Positions 53,358 to 63,359 are shown, numbered from the stretch's first letter. The stretch is 64,000 nt of DNA from an uncultured Flavobacterium sp. (GCA_937773775.1 CALJVL010000013.1:124001-188000), one strand, 5' to 3'. Program-made: numbers and translations. The notes: generated from the sequence alone by a model not told the origin.

Positions 53358-54482
53358 ATGAAAAAAGATTTTTACGAGATATTAGGTATTTCAAAAGGTG
53401 CAGATGCTGCAGAAATAAAGAAAGCCTACAGAAGGAAAGCATTAGAACATCATCCTGACAAAAACCCTGACGACAAATCGGCAGAAGAAAAGTTCAAAGT
53501 AGCAGCTGAGGCTTATGAGGTTCTAAGTGATCCTAACAAAAAAGCGAAGTACGATCAATATGGCCATCAAGCTTTCGATGGTTCAGGAGGTTATGGAGGT
53601 CAAGGCGGCCAAGGCGGAATGAACATGGATGACATTTTCAGTCAGTTTGGAGATATTTTTGGTAGCGCCTTTGGTGGCGGTGGCGGCGGATTTGGCGGTG
53701 GCGGTGGTCAACGTAGAACCAAGGGAAGCAACCTTCGTATCAAAGTAAAATTGACTCTTGAAGAAGTCGCAAACGGGGTTGAGAAAAAAGTAAAAGTAAA
53801 ACGTAAAGTTCAAGCTCCAGGGGTTTCTTATAGAACATGTTCTACCTGTAATGGGCAAGGCCAAGTGATGCGAGTAACTAATACTATTCTGGGAAGAATG
53901 CAATCGGCTTCTACTTGTCCTACCTGTGGTGGTTCTGGTCAAATTTTGGATAAGAAACCAGCTGAAGCAGATTCACAAGGAATGATTGTCGAAGACGATA
54001 CTGTTTCTATAAAAATTCCTGCAGGAGTTGTTGACGGTATGCAATTGAAGGTTTCTAATAAAGGAAATGATGCTGCTGGAAATAGTGTTCCCGGAGATTT
54101 GATCGTAGCTATTGAAGAGCTTGAGCATGAATTCTTGAAACGTGAAGGAGAGAATCTTCATTATGATTTATATATTAGTTTATCCGAAGCGGTTCTTGGA
54201 GTCTCTAAAGATATCGAAGCTATAAATGGGAAAGTGAGAATTAAACTCGAAGAGGGAATACAATCTGGTAAAATATTGAGATTAAAAGGAAAAGGAATTC
54301 CAAGTATCAACGGTTATGGGAATGGTGATTTGTTAGTACATGTGAATGTCTGGACTCCAAAAGTCTTAAACAAGCATCAGAGAGAATTTTTCGAGAAGAA
54401 TCTGACCGATGAAAACTTTATCCCAAATCCTGAAAAATCAGATAAATCATTTTTCGAGAAAGTAAAAGATATGTTTTCGTAA
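53358..54482 (+). CDS. dnaJ: Chaperone DnaJ with reduced zinc finger
   Basis: About 374 residues from the ATG at 53358 (MKKDFYEIL). J domain with HPD (HHPDKNPDD), a Gly-rich stretch, then only two CxxCxGxG motifs (CSTCNGQG and CPTCGGSG) where most DnaJ have four, and C-terminal client-binding domains. The retained pair corresponds to one zinc site. It stimulates DnaK; the reduced finger seems to be a flavobacterial trait rather than damage since the frame is continuous. Confidence 0.95.
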   Translation: MKKDFYEILGISKGADAAEIKKAYRRKALEHHPDKNPDDKSAEEKFKVAAEAYEVLSDPNKKAKYDQYGHQAFDGSGGYGGQGGQGGMNMDDIFSQFGDIFGSAFGGGGGGFGGGGGQRRTKGSNLRIKVKLTLEEVANGVEKKVKVKRKVQAPGVSYRTCSTCNGQGQVMRVTNTILGRMQSASTCPTCGGSGQILDKKPAEADSQGMIVEDDTVSIKIPAGVVDGMQLKVSNKGNDAAGNSVPGDLIVAIEELEHEFLKREGENLHYDLYISLSEAVLGVSKDIEAINGKVRIKLEEGIQSGKILRLKGKGIPSINGYGNGDLLVHVNVWTPKVLNKHQREFFEKNLTDENFIPNPEKSDKSFFEKVKDMFS

Positions 54483-54514
54483 CTTTTAAAAGTCTTAAAG
54501 GTAAAAATAAGTTT

Positions 54515-54547
54515 CCCATCCTTGTGAAAACAAGGCTGGGTTTTTTT
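54515..54547 (+). terminator. Terminator of grpE-dnaJ
   Basis: An 11-bp stem with one mismatch (CCCATCCTTGT / ACAAGGCTGGG), a GAAA loop and seven T. Confidence 0.9.
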
Positions 54548-54609
54548 ATGTAACGATTATATCTATTTAGATACTAATTATTTACTTTTACACAAATCCA
54601 AAAATCAGC

Positions 54610-55533
54610 ATGAGTACCCTACTTGAAGTCAACAAAGTCGTAAAGCAATATGGTGATTACGTTGCGCTTAATGAAGTTTCTTTGACCGTGCCTAAGGGCA
54701 GTATTTACGGTCTTTTGGGTCCAAACGGGGCCGGAAAAACATCACTGATCCGAATAATAAATCAGATAACCTTACCTGATAGTGGCGAAATCATCCTTGA
54801 TGGTGAGAAATTGCAGTCTAAGCACGTTCAATATATTGGATATCTTCCGGAAGAAAGAGGTTTGTACACTAGTATGAAAGTGGGGGAGCAATGCTTGTAT
54901 TTGGCACAAATGAAAGGATTGTCAAAAGCTGAAGCCACAAAACAATTGAATTACTGGTTTGAAAAATTAGAAATTCAAGGCTGGTGGAACAAGAAAATAC
55001 AGGAACTTTCAAAAGGAATGGCCCAGAAGATTCAGTTTGTCGTGTGTGTGTTGCACAAACCCAAATTATTGATTTTTGACGAGCCTTTTTCTGGTTTTGA
55101 TCCAGTTAATGCCAACATTATTAAAGACGAAATCCTGGCTTTGAGAGACGAAGGTGCGACCATAATTTTCTCTACGCACCGTATGGAAAGTGTAGAAGAA
55201 TTATGTGATCACATCGCCTTAATTCATAAGTCCAATAAACTGATAGAGGGAAAACTAGATGATGTTAAAAGGCAATTCAAAACTAATAGTTTCGAAGTTG
55301 GGATTTTAACTGATAATGTAGAAGGTCTGATGTATGATATTACTCAAAAATTCACCGTTGGTCCTGCAAATTTTAAATCGCTTACAAACGAATTGAAACT
55401 CGAAATTAAAATAGGGAATGCCATGCCAAATGAATTACTGAATGTTTTGACACAACGTGGCCAGGTAACTCATTTTATGGAAAAAATACCAAGCGTAAAT
55501 GATATTTTTATCCAAACTGTTAGCGAAAAGTAA
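54610..55533 (+). CDS. ABC-2 transporter ATP-binding subunit
   Basis: 307 residues. Walker A GLLGPNGAGKTSL, Q-loop GYLPEERGL, signature ELSKGMAQKIQF (LSxGM in place of LSGGQ), Walker B LLIFDEPFSGFDP and H-loop STHRM. Similar to NatA-type exporters (sodium or drug efflux). The permease follows 19 nt later. Confidence 0.94.
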   Translation: MSTLLEVNKVVKQYGDYVALNEVSLTVPKGSIYGLLGPNGAGKTSLIRIINQITLPDSGEIILDGEKLQSKHVQYIGYLPEERGLYTSMKVGEQCLYLAQMKGLSKAEATKQLNYWFEKLEIQGWWNKKIQELSKGMAQKIQFVVCVLHKPKLLIFDEPFSGFDPVNANIIKDEILALRDEGATIIFSTHRMESVEELCDHIALIHKSNKLIEGKLDDVKRQFKTNSFEVGILTDNVEGLMYDITQKFTVGPANFKSLTNELKLEIKIGNAMPNELLNVLTQRGQVTHFMEKIPSVNDIFIQTVSEK

Positions 55534-55552
55534 TTTATAATTTATAACTCCT

Positions 55553-56869
55553 ATGAGTATTATTTCATTAATCATTAAAAGAGAATTTATTGCTAAAGTG
55601 CGCAATAAATCTTTTATAGTTATGACTTTTTTAAGTCCGTTACTTTTTGTTGCAATTGCTGCATTCGTGGGCTATTTAAGTTCTATGAAAGCAGATACCA
55701 AACGCATCGCCATTCATGACGAATCTGGTTTGTTTGTCAAAGAATTTGTAGGTCAAAATATAGAAAAGGGGGATTATAAGTACCTCGATTTATCGCTTAT
55801 TGATACACAATTCTTGAAGGATAGTATTACAAAAGAGAGTTATGAAGGCTTACTTCTGATTCCCAACACAACTAATGTAGCCGATTTAGAAAGCAAGATT
55901 CAGTTTATATCTAATGATAGCCCTAGTATTTTATTTATAGAAAACGTTCAAGGGATTATTGCTAACAAAATCACCAAAATTAACCTTGAAGAGGCAAATT
56001 TGGATACCGAGGCAATTAAAACGGCCCAATCTAAGGTAAACATAAGTCTTGCCAAAGCTTCAGGGGAGCAAAGCGTAAAAGGACTCAATGAAATTAAAAT
56101 TGTTATTGGTGGTGGATTTGGTTATTTGATCATGATGTTTATCATTATATACGGAAATATGGTGATGCGTTCTGTGATTGAAGAAAAAACAAATCGAATT
56201 GTCGAAATAATTATTTCTTCGGTAAAACCCTTTCAATTAATGATTGGTAAAATTATCGGAACTTCTCTAGCTGGAATTCTGCAGTTCTTCATTTGGGCCG
56301 CAATAGGTCTTTCCCTGATGTTTGCCGCTTCGCTGTTTTTTGGTGTAAACGTAGGTCCAACTGCGAAAGTTTCACCAGAATTAATGCAACAAGCACAGCA
56401 TGAATTTGCCGGTACAGCCCAAATGTATATCAAAGAGTTGTGGAACTTGCCTATCGCGAGTATTCTTATCGGTTTTGTTGTCTATTTTATAGGAGGCTAT
56501 TTCTTATACAGTTCATTTTACGCAGCGATTGGAGCCGCTGTCGATAATCAAACAGACTCACAACAGTTTTTATTGCCTATCATTATGCCATTGATGCTAA
56601 GTGTTTATGTTGGTTTTTTCAGCGTAATAAACGACCCAAATGGCATGATAGCCGTCGTTTTTTCAATGATTCCGCTTACATCGCCCATTGTGATGTTGAT
56701 GCGGATCCCGTTTGGCGTACCTTTGTGGCAAATTGTAATTTCAGTAAGCTTGTTATTTGCAACCTTCTTTTCGGTAGTTTGGTTTGCCGCTAAAATATAC
56801 CGCGTCGGAATATTGATGTACGGTAAAAAGCCCACTTGGAAAGAGTTGTACAAATGGCTTAAGTATTAA
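55553..56869 (+). CDS. ABC-2 type permease (NatB-like)
   Basis: 438 residues: TM1 near residues 18-42, a large extracytoplasmic loop (about 45-180), then five further segments including VIGGGFGYLIMMFIIIYGNM and the conserved RSVIEEKTNRIVEIIISSVKPFQLMIGKI. Partner of the preceding ATPase; probable exporter, substrate unknown. Confidence 0.93.
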   Translation: MSIISLIIKREFIAKVRNKSFIVMTFLSPLLFVAIAAFVGYLSSMKADTKRIAIHDESGLFVKEFVGQNIEKGDYKYLDLSLIDTQFLKDSITKESYEGLLLIPNTTNVADLESKIQFISNDSPSILFIENVQGIIANKITKINLEEANLDTEAIKTAQSKVNISLAKASGEQSVKGLNEIKIVIGGGFGYLIMMFIIIYGNMVMRSVIEEKTNRIVEIIISSVKPFQLMIGKIIGTSLAGILQFFIWAAIGLSLMFAASLFFGVNVGPTAKVSPELMQQAQHEFAGTAQMYIKELWNLPIASILIGFVVYFIGGYFLYSSFYAAIGAAVDNQTDSQQFLLPIIMPLMLSVYVGFFSVINDPNGMIAVVFSMIPLTSPIVMLMRIPFGVPLWQIVISVSLLFATFFSVVWFAAKIYRVGILMYGKKPTWKELYKWLKY

Positions 56870-56903
56870 TTCGCTCTCCAAAGAAAAGCAATTTGGAGCG
56901 AAT
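56869..56903 (+). terminator. Hairpin after the ABC-2 permease
   Basis: A 12-bp stem with a 2-nt bulge (ATTCGCTC-TC-CAAA / TTTGGAGCGAAT) overlapping the stop codon region. Only weak T content follows. Confidence 0.55.
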
Positions 56904-56930
56904 GGCTTGGTTTTTGTCAGTAATGGTTGT

Positions 56931-57007
56931 ACCTGCTATCGCCTTTATCTCTTTGTCCCGAAATGTCGGTACTGTGAGGATACCGGCTCTATCAGGGCTA
57001 AAGAGCC
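56931..57007 (-). ncRNA. Structured flavobacterial intergenic element (minus strand)
   Basis: On the minus strand: TTTAGCCCTGATAGAGCC, GGTATCC, CCGACATTTCGG (hairpin), GAGATAAAGGCGATAGCAGG. It matches the order of blocks in the plus-strand element at 37646 (TAGCCCCGATAGC ... GATATCC ... GCGGATA). The shared design suggests a dispersed RNA or DNA element of flavobacteria. Confidence 0.4.
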
Positions 57008-57065
57008 AAAATTAGGATTCTTTTTGTCTGCAAACAACCAAATTAACGATTAAACAAAGTATTAG

Positions 57066-58229
57066 ATGCCAAAAATATTAATCATAGAAGACGAAGCCGC
57101 CATTCGAAGAGTACTTTCAAAAATACTTTCGGAAGAGAATGATACCTATCAAGTGGAAGATGCAGAAGATGGTGTCGAAGGCTATGAAAAAATAAAAAAT
57201 AACGACTACGATTTAGTTTTGTGCGATATAAAAATGCCAAAAATGGATGGTGTTGAATTGCTTGAAGTAGTCAAAAAAATAAAACCCGAAATTCCTATCG
57301 TGATGATTTCTGGTCATGGTGATATGGAAACGGCGATTAATACGATGCGGATGGGGGCTTTTGATTATATCTCGAAACCACCTGATTTAAACCGTTTATT
57401 GAATACAGTCAGAAATGCTTTAGACAAAAAACAACTCGTTGTAGAAAATAAGATTTTAAAGAAAAAAGTCAGCAAAAATTACGAGATGATAGGGGACAGT
57501 AAAGCGATTAATCACATTAAGGTGATGATCGACAAGGTGGCCCAAACGGAAGCGCGAGTCCTGATCACAGGACCCAATGGAACCGGAAAAGAATTGGTGG
57601 CGCATCAGTTACATGAAAAAAGCGATCGTGCCAATTTTCCGTTAATCGAAGTAAATTGTGCTGCAATTCCAAGCGAATTGATTGAAAGTGAATTGTTTGG
57701 CCACGTTAAAGGAGCATTTACTTCTGCGGTTAAAGACAGAGCGGGTAAATTTGAAGCGGCAGATAAAGGAACTATCTTTCTTGATGAAATTGGCGATATG
57801 AGTCTTTCTGCTCAAGCCAAAGTGTTGCGTGTGTTGCAAGAAAGTATGATTAGCAGAGTAGGAGCAGATAAAGATATAAAGGTAGATGTCCGTGTGGTTG
57901 CGGCGACCAACAAAGATTTGAAAACGGAAATTGCCGAAGGACGTTTCCGAGAGGATTTGTACCACCGTTTGGCCGTTATATTAATCAAAGTTCCTTCGTT
58001 AAACGAAAGACGCGACGATATTCCGTTGTTGATTTCGCATTTTACAGACAAGATTGCTTCAGAGCAGGGAAATGCAAAAAAGAAATTTTCTAAAGATGCC
58101 GTCAAACTATTGCAAGAATATGACTGGACAGGAAACATACGTGAATTGCGAAATGTAGTGGAACGTTTAATTATTCTTGGCGCAAATGAAATTTCCGAAA
58201 ATGACGTAAAGCTTTTTGCAAGCAAATAA
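57066..58229 (+). CDS. NtrC-family sigma-54-type response regulator lacking a DNA-binding domain
   Basis: 387 residues. Receiver domain (1-120) with DD pair IIEDEAA, phospho-Asp in LVLCDIKMPK and Lys in ISKP. AAA+ domain with GPNGTGKELVA, ESELFGHVKGAFTSA (the sigma-54 contact loop GAFTGA reads GAFTSA), FLDEIGDM and R-fingers NERRDDIP. It ends at ISENDVKLFASK without the usual Fis-type helix-turn-helix. It may act from solution or on a non-canonical target. The cognate kinase is not adjacent. Confidence 0.92.
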   Translation: MPKILIIEDEAAIRRVLSKILSEENDTYQVEDAEDGVEGYEKIKNNDYDLVLCDIKMPKMDGVELLEVVKKIKPEIPIVMISGHGDMETAINTMRMGAFDYISKPPDLNRLLNTVRNALDKKQLVVENKILKKKVSKNYEMIGDSKAINHIKVMIDKVAQTEARVLITGPNGTGKELVAHQLHEKSDRANFPLIEVNCAAIPSELIESELFGHVKGAFTSAVKDRAGKFEAADKGTIFLDEIGDMSLSAQAKVLRVLQESMISRVGADKDIKVDVRVVAATNKDLKTEIAEGRFREDLYHRLAVILIKVPSLNERRDDIPLLISHFTDKIASEQGNAKKKFSKDAVKLLQEYDWTGNIRELRNVVERLIILGANEISENDVKLFASK

Positions 58230-58326
58230 AAATAAGTATAATGATTTAAAAATTCATTGATTCAAAGATGTGACATCTGTCAGGATCTTTAAATCTTTTT
58301 ATTTTTCAATCTTTCAATTATAAGAA

Positions 58327-58972
58327 ATGAAATTAAAAAAATTAAACGAAAAGCTACAAGAGGCATTAATTGAAAACGGTTTAACTACAGCCAATACGAT
58401 GCAAAAGGAAACATTTTCGTCATTAAAAAGCGGAGCAGACTGCATTATCATTGCGCCAAAAGGGAGCGGGGAAAACGACAACTATCGTAATCAACGTTAT
58501 TCAGCAGTTGGTTTGTGAGGGAGAGCAATCTCCTCGTGCTTTGATAATCGTGGAAGACAAAGCCAAGGTCTTAGAAATGGAGGAACTTTTTAAAAAGTTT
58601 GGAAGATATACTAATATGACCGTTTATGGAGTACATGATAAAGGGGATATGGAGTACGACAAAAACTTTATTTCGGGCGGAATTGATGTTTTGATTGGAA
58701 CTCCTAATAAGTTGAGCGAGATGTTTACTATGGCTGGTTTTAATGTGAACAGACTTAAAATGTTTATTCTTGATGATGCGGATCCAATTTTGAGATTGCG
58801 TCATGAAACTAAAATCATGCGTATTTCAAACAGTATCAATAAAACGCAGCGCATTATATTTTCGGAGCAGTTGACAGACAGAATTGACACACTAGCCGAG
58901 AAAATGTTATTGGAGCCTCTTTTGTTTGAAATAGAAGAAGATGAAGAAGAGAGTGACGAGCTTGAAAATTAA
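58327..58972 (+). pseudogene. DEAD-box helicase N-terminal RecA domain, single frameshift
   Basis: Codons from 58327 give MKLKKLNEKLQEALIENGL, then APKGSG; the frame breaks at GGGG 58468-58471. Dropping one G continues as KTTTIVINVIQQL through IGTPNKLSEMF and the DEAD-like box LDDAD to a stop at 58972. The corrected product, about 214 residues, has only the first RecA domain of a DEAD-box helicase and no helicase C domain, so even intact it would not be a full helicase. Sequencing error is possible. Confidence 0.75.
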
Positions 58973-58988
58973 CATAAAATAAAATACC

Positions 58989-59207
58989 ATGGGATTAATG
59001 AAAGTGTTTTCGGGAAGCGAAATTTTAGCATTGGCTTTAAAAGATAAAATAGAAGCTATAGATATAGCCGTAGTGAAGAAAGACAATATTCAATCGGCAC
59101 GATTGGCCGGCTTTGGCAGCTCGGGATCGGCTGTTGAGCTGTTTGTTCAAGAAACAGACTATGGCAAGGTGAGCCCCGTTATTGAAGAATTTAGACTTAG
59201 TATTTAA
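58989..59207 (+). CDS. DUF2007 small protein
   Basis: 72 residues: MGLMKVFSGSEILALALKDKIEA ... VELFVQETDYGKVSPVIEEF, matching the DUF2007 'signal-transducing' family, in which two small beta-alpha-beta units face each other. Function unknown. 17 nt after the DEAD-box gene, same strand. Confidence 0.85.
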   Translation: MGLMKVFSGSEILALALKDKIEAIDIAVVKKDNIQSARLAGFGSSGSAVELFVQETDYGKVSPVIEEFRLSI

Positions 59208-59304
59208 TATGCTTAGGTAACTTTAAAATAGAACCTTTGATGCTTTTTTTGTGTCAGGGTTTTCTTTTTAAAACCAGAGTCGAATTATAACCTAAAAACA
59301 ACAC

Positions 59305-60099
59305 ATGAAATACAAAATGCTGGTCATTGACATGGATGATACCTTGTTGACGGATGACCATAAGATATCAGAAGAGAATAAAGAGATGCTTTTAAAAGCA
59401 CAGGAATTCGGAGTTTATGTTATTTTGGCTTCGGGAAGACCAACGCCTGCAATGACAGCTTATGCTAAAGAGTTGCAAATGGAATCCTATATGATTTCGT
59501 ATAATGGTGCAGTCATCACCGATTTGAAAGAGGATAAAATCCTCTTTGAACAAACCTTGACCCAAGAACAAATTCATGAATTATATGATTATAGTATAAA
59601 AAGTAAAACACACATTATCACTTACATCGATGGCAAAGTGGTGAGTGAAACGAGTTCTGAATATATAGATATTGAGCTAAGTATTTCGGGACTGGAGCAC
59701 AATAAAGTTTTAGATTTTAAAGCTGCTGTTCAATCGTCTACAGTAAAATGTGTTTTGCTAGAAGAACCAAGCTATTTGAAAGAAGTAGAAAAAGACCTCA
59801 AAAAAGCGATGCCTCACTTGAGTGTAAGTATGTCAAAACCTTTTTTCCTTGAAGTTGCACAAAACGGAATACACAAAGGAGCAAGCATCAAATTATTAGC
59901 AGAAAAACTAAATATCCTTCAAAGTGAAATCATAGCCGTGGGTAACGCAGGGAATGACCTGACGATGATCGAATATGCTGGACTGGGCGTTTGGGTCGAT
60001 AATGTAGATCCAGAATTTCGTCATAAAGGGGACGTTATTGTTGCTTCAAACAATAATCATGGAGTTGCTGAAGTAGTGAGAAGATTTATATTGAATTAA
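59305..60099 (+). CDS. Cof-type HAD phosphatase
   Basis: 264 residues with motif I VIDMDDTLLTDD (nucleophile near residue 7), cap domain C2B in the middle, and motif IV region VGNAGNDLTMIEYAGLGVWV. The family dephosphorylates sugar phosphates and cofactors; substrate unknown. Its stop overlaps the end of the convergent peptide-binding gene by 4 nt. Confidence 0.93.
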   Translation: MKYKMLVIDMDDTLLTDDHKISEENKEMLLKAQEFGVYVILASGRPTPAMTAYAKELQMESYMISYNGAVITDLKEDKILFEQTLTQEQIHELYDYSIKSKTHIITYIDGKVVSETSSEYIDIELSISGLEHNKVLDFKAAVQSSTVKCVLLEEPSYLKEVEKDLKKAMPHLSVSMSKPFFLEVAQNGIHKGASIKLLAEKLNILQSEIIAVGNAGNDLTMIEYAGLGVWVDNVDPEFRHKGDVIVASNNNHGVAEVVRRFILN

Positions 60100-61701
60100 T
60101 TCTTTTTTACTTTTTTCAAACTTAATAAATTCAAGGGGTTCATACCTAGATCGGTTACGTTTTTTCTGGTAAAACGGGCCACTTTGTCATAAAATAAGGG
60201 AATTACAGGCGCTTCATTTATGATTATTTCATCCATCTTTTGATACAAAATATAGCGCTTTTTGTCATCTGTTTCTTTGAAAGCCTGTTCGTATAACTGG
60301 TCGAATTCGTCGCTTTTTAAGTGGGTGTAATTCGGTCCGTTTGGGGAGAAATTTTCACTATAAAATAGGGACAAATAATTCTCTGCATCAGGATAGTCGG
60401 CAATCCAGCTAGCCCTGAAAAAGGAAACTTTACCGGTAGAAATAGCTGATCGCAAAGTAGAGGGCGGACTAATGTCGACTTGGACATCTAAACCTATTTT
60501 TTGCCATTCCCGTTGCAAAAACTCTCCAATATCTACATAAGAAGCATTTGTACTCAACTGAATTACCGGATTCTTGTCTCCCGTCGTTTTTTTGTAGTCG
60601 TTAACTAATTCTTTTGCTTTTTCGATATTGTAATCATAGCCTTTTGCATTGTTAAAACTGGGCAAACCCATTGGTATCATTCCGTTTACGGCTGGTATTC
60701 CCATATTGTTTCTCAAATAAGTGACCAACTTTTGACGGTCAAAGCCATAATTCATCGCTTTGCGTATGCGTATGTCTAGTGCGGCTTTATTATCGCCATC
60801 CATTCGAAAACCTAAATATTCGGTGTTGAGGTAAGGGCCCGTTATCAGGTTGACGTCATTTACGTAATCAGGCTGGAGTTCTCCTAGTTGGGTAAGGATT
60901 TCGTCTTTATAGGAAGGGTCGAGTCCTGAAGTGAAATCTAATTTTCCTTGTATGAATTGTAGAAAACCACTTTGCTTGTCGGGCAAAAAGGTAATCGCGA
61001 CAGCTTCAAGATAAGGCAGACGGTTTCCTTTTTCGTCTCTTTCATAATACAGCGGGTTTTTTCGCAAAACCAGTTTTATGTTTTCTGCCCATAATTTAAA
61101 TTGGAAGGGTCCTGTCCCTATTGGATGTGAACGAAAATGGCTTCCGTAGTGTTCCGCAACTTCTTTCGGGACCACAGAGGCGTATTTCATGGTCATTAAA
61201 CCGAGGAAAGCTGGGAATGGTTTGATCAGTTTAATCTCAAAAACACTGTCATTTTGTGCTTTGAAACTTGCGACATTTTGCAATAACCAGCCTCCAGGCG
61301 AGGCTACTTTTTCATCCAATAGACGAGCTAAACTGTATTCGAAATCTCGAGCTTTCACAGTCCGAGTGCTATCCTTTCCAAACAGGATATGTTTATGGAA
61401 AAAAGACATCATTACGCAAGGTAAATGTATAGGTTTTTGCATCGGGGGAGATAGTCCATGATTTTGCAATATCAGGCCTTATGTGCAAGCTGTCATCCAA
61501 TTGTAGTAAGCCGTTGAAAATGTGATTACAAGCCCAAATATTGGATTGCACTTTTGAAAAAGCGGGATCTAAAGAGGTGATATTGGAGCTTTCATTGTAT
61601 CTAAAAACGAGCTGGTCTTTGTTTTTAGCACTCTCTTTTCCGCAAGATACAAATGTTAAAACAATACAAAATACTGATATATAAGGGATTATTGATTTCA
61701 T
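60096..61701 (-). pseudogene. Oligopeptide-type ABC substrate-binding lipoprotein, single frameshift
   Basis: The start encodes a lipoprotein signal (ISVFCIVLTFVSC, lipobox Cys near residue 20) and the SBP_bac_5 fold (NITSLDPAFSKVQSNIWACNHIFNGLL ... TYTFTLRNDVFF). The frame breaks at a run of six T on the minus strand (plus A6 61399-61404); removing one T joins HKHILFGKDSTRTVKARDFEYSL and the rest, ending with VIPLFYDKVARF. The corrected protein would be about 535 residues, normal for DppA/OppA-like proteins. Adjacent to no permease gene. Confidence 0.85.
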
Positions 61702-61719
61702 TTTGAAAAATATTGTACG

Positions 61720-61727
61720 TAAATTTG
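61720..61727 (+). promoter_or_regulatory. -7 box of mtaB
   Basis: TAAATTTG, exact TAnnTTTG match, 61 nt before the mtaB start. Confidence 0.55.
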
Positions 61728-61788
61728 CAAACTCATTTTACAAAGATGTAAATATAATAAGTTACTACTTAAAACGTAGTTTATCCCT

Positions 61789-63117
61789 ATGGAAAACAGA
61801 AAAAAAGTTGCCTTTTATACGCTTGGATGCAAACTGAATTTTTCAGAAACATCAACAATTGCTCGAAATTTTCAAGATGAAGGTTTTGACCGTGTTGATT
61901 TTGAAGAAGTCGCCGATATGTATGTTATCAATACTTGTTCAGTGACAGAGAACGCAGATAAGCAATTTAAGCAAGTTGTAAAAAAAGCGATGAAACTTAA
62001 TGATAAAGCTTTTGTAGCGGCAGTAGGTTGTTATGCGCAATTGAAACCAGAAGAACTAGCGGCTGTTGATGGTGTTGACTTGGTTCTTGGAGCTACGGAA
62101 AAGTTCAAAATCTTGGACTATATCAATGATTTGAGTAAAAACGATATGGGTGAAGTTCATTCCTGCGAGATCTCGGATGCTGATTTCTATGTGGGAAGTT
62201 ATTCGATTGGAGACAGAACGCGTGCTTTCTTAAAAGTGCAGGACGGTTGTGATTATAAATGTACTTATTGTACTATTCCATTAGCAAGAGGGATTTCACG
62301 TAGTGATGAATTAGAAAATGTGTTGAAAAACGCAAAAGATATTTCAGATCAAAACATCAAGGAAATTGTGTTGACGGGAGTGAATATTGGAGATTACGGA
62401 AAAGGAGAGTTTGGAAATAAGAAACACGAGCATACGTTCTTAGAATTGGTTCAAGAATTAGATAAAGTAGAAGGAATCGAAAGATTGCGAATCTCGTCTA
62501 TTGAGCCGAATTTATTGAAAAATGAAACGATAGAATTTGTATCGAAAAGTAGGACTTTTGTACCTCATTTTCATATTCCGCTACAATCTGGAAGTAACGA
62601 AATTTTGAAATTAATGAAGCGTCGCTACCAACGCGAAATCTATACAGAGAGAGTTAATAAAATTCGTGAAGTGATGCCACATGCTTGTATTGGAGTAGAT
62701 GTGATCGTTGGTTTTCCAGGAGAAACAGACGAACATTTTTTGGAAACCTACCATTTCCTTAATAATATGGACATCTCATATTTACATGTTTTTACTTATT
62801 CAGAGCGCGATAATACAGAAGCAGCCGATATGCCAGGAGTCGTTCCTACTAAAGTAAGGTCGAAACGAAGCAAAATGATGCGTGGATTATCAGTTAAGAA
62901 ACGTCGTGCTTTTTATGAAGGCCAGTTGGGAACTAATAGGACAGTACTGTTTGAAAGTGAAAATAAAGAAGGTTATATTCATGGTTTTACAGAAAACTAC
63001 GTAAAAGTAAAAACACCTTGGAATCCGGAATTGGTGAACACATTACACGAAATCAACCTTATCAAAATTGATGATGACGGAAGCGTAAGAATGGAATTTG
63101 TTTCTGCTCTCGTTTAA
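61789..63117 (+). CDS. mtaB: tRNA t6A37 methylthiotransferase
   Basis: 442 residues. MTTase N-terminal domain with Cys in GCKLNFSE, NTCSVTENAD and VGCYAQ; radical SAM motif VQDGCDYKCTYCTIPLARG (Cys-x3-Cys-x2-Cys); C-terminal TRAM region. It adds a methylthio group to t6A in tRNAs decoding ANN codons. Stand-alone gene, full length. Confidence 0.95.
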   Translation: MENRKKVAFYTLGCKLNFSETSTIARNFQDEGFDRVDFEEVADMYVINTCSVTENADKQFKQVVKKAMKLNDKAFVAAVGCYAQLKPEELAAVDGVDLVLGATEKFKILDYINDLSKNDMGEVHSCEISDADFYVGSYSIGDRTRAFLKVQDGCDYKCTYCTIPLARGISRSDELENVLKNAKDISDQNIKEIVLTGVNIGDYGKGEFGNKKHEHTFLELVQELDKVEGIERLRISSIEPNLLKNETIEFVSKSRTFVPHFHIPLQSGSNEILKLMKRRYQREIYTERVNKIREVMPHACIGVDVIVGFPGETDEHFLETYHFLNNMDISYLHVFTYSERDNTEAADMPGVVPTKVRSKRSKMMRGLSVKKRRAFYEGQLGTNRTVLFESENKEGYIHGFTENYVKVKTPWNPELVNTLHEINLIKIDDDGSVRMEFVSALV

Positions 63118-63157
63118 TAATTAAACATATAAGTCACATAAGTAAAATTAGTCAAAC

Positions 63158-63255
63158 GTCTTAAAGTCGAATGGCCAATCTAGGCTATAAAAACCATTAA
63201 GAGATTAAGAAAGTTAGTCAAAGCTGAAAGTCTTAAAGTCGAATGGCCAATCTAG
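63158..63255. repeat. Short direct repeat
   Basis: A 26-bp unit (GTCTTAAAGTCGAATGGCCA followed by ATCTAG) occurs at 63158-63183 and 63230-63255, 72 nt apart and identical. Nearby AT-rich 'TTAAG' repeats are less regular. Non-coding, between mtaB and the SDR gene. Confidence 0.85.
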
Positions 63256-63273
63256 ATTGTAAAAAATTAGTAA

Positions 63274-63316
63274 GGGATTAAGTTCGTTAAGTCTTACGCT
63301 TAATTTTCTTAATCCC
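63274..63316. terminator. Nested hairpin between convergent genes
   Basis: An outer 9-bp stem GGGATTAAG / CTTAATCCC encloses TTAAG / CTTAA. It lies between mtaB and the convergent SDR gene; no strong T-tract, so possibly a weak bidirectional terminator. Confidence 0.5.
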
Positions 63317-63359
63317 TCAATAGTTTAAAATACTTATATGACTTATATATTGAAAAAAA

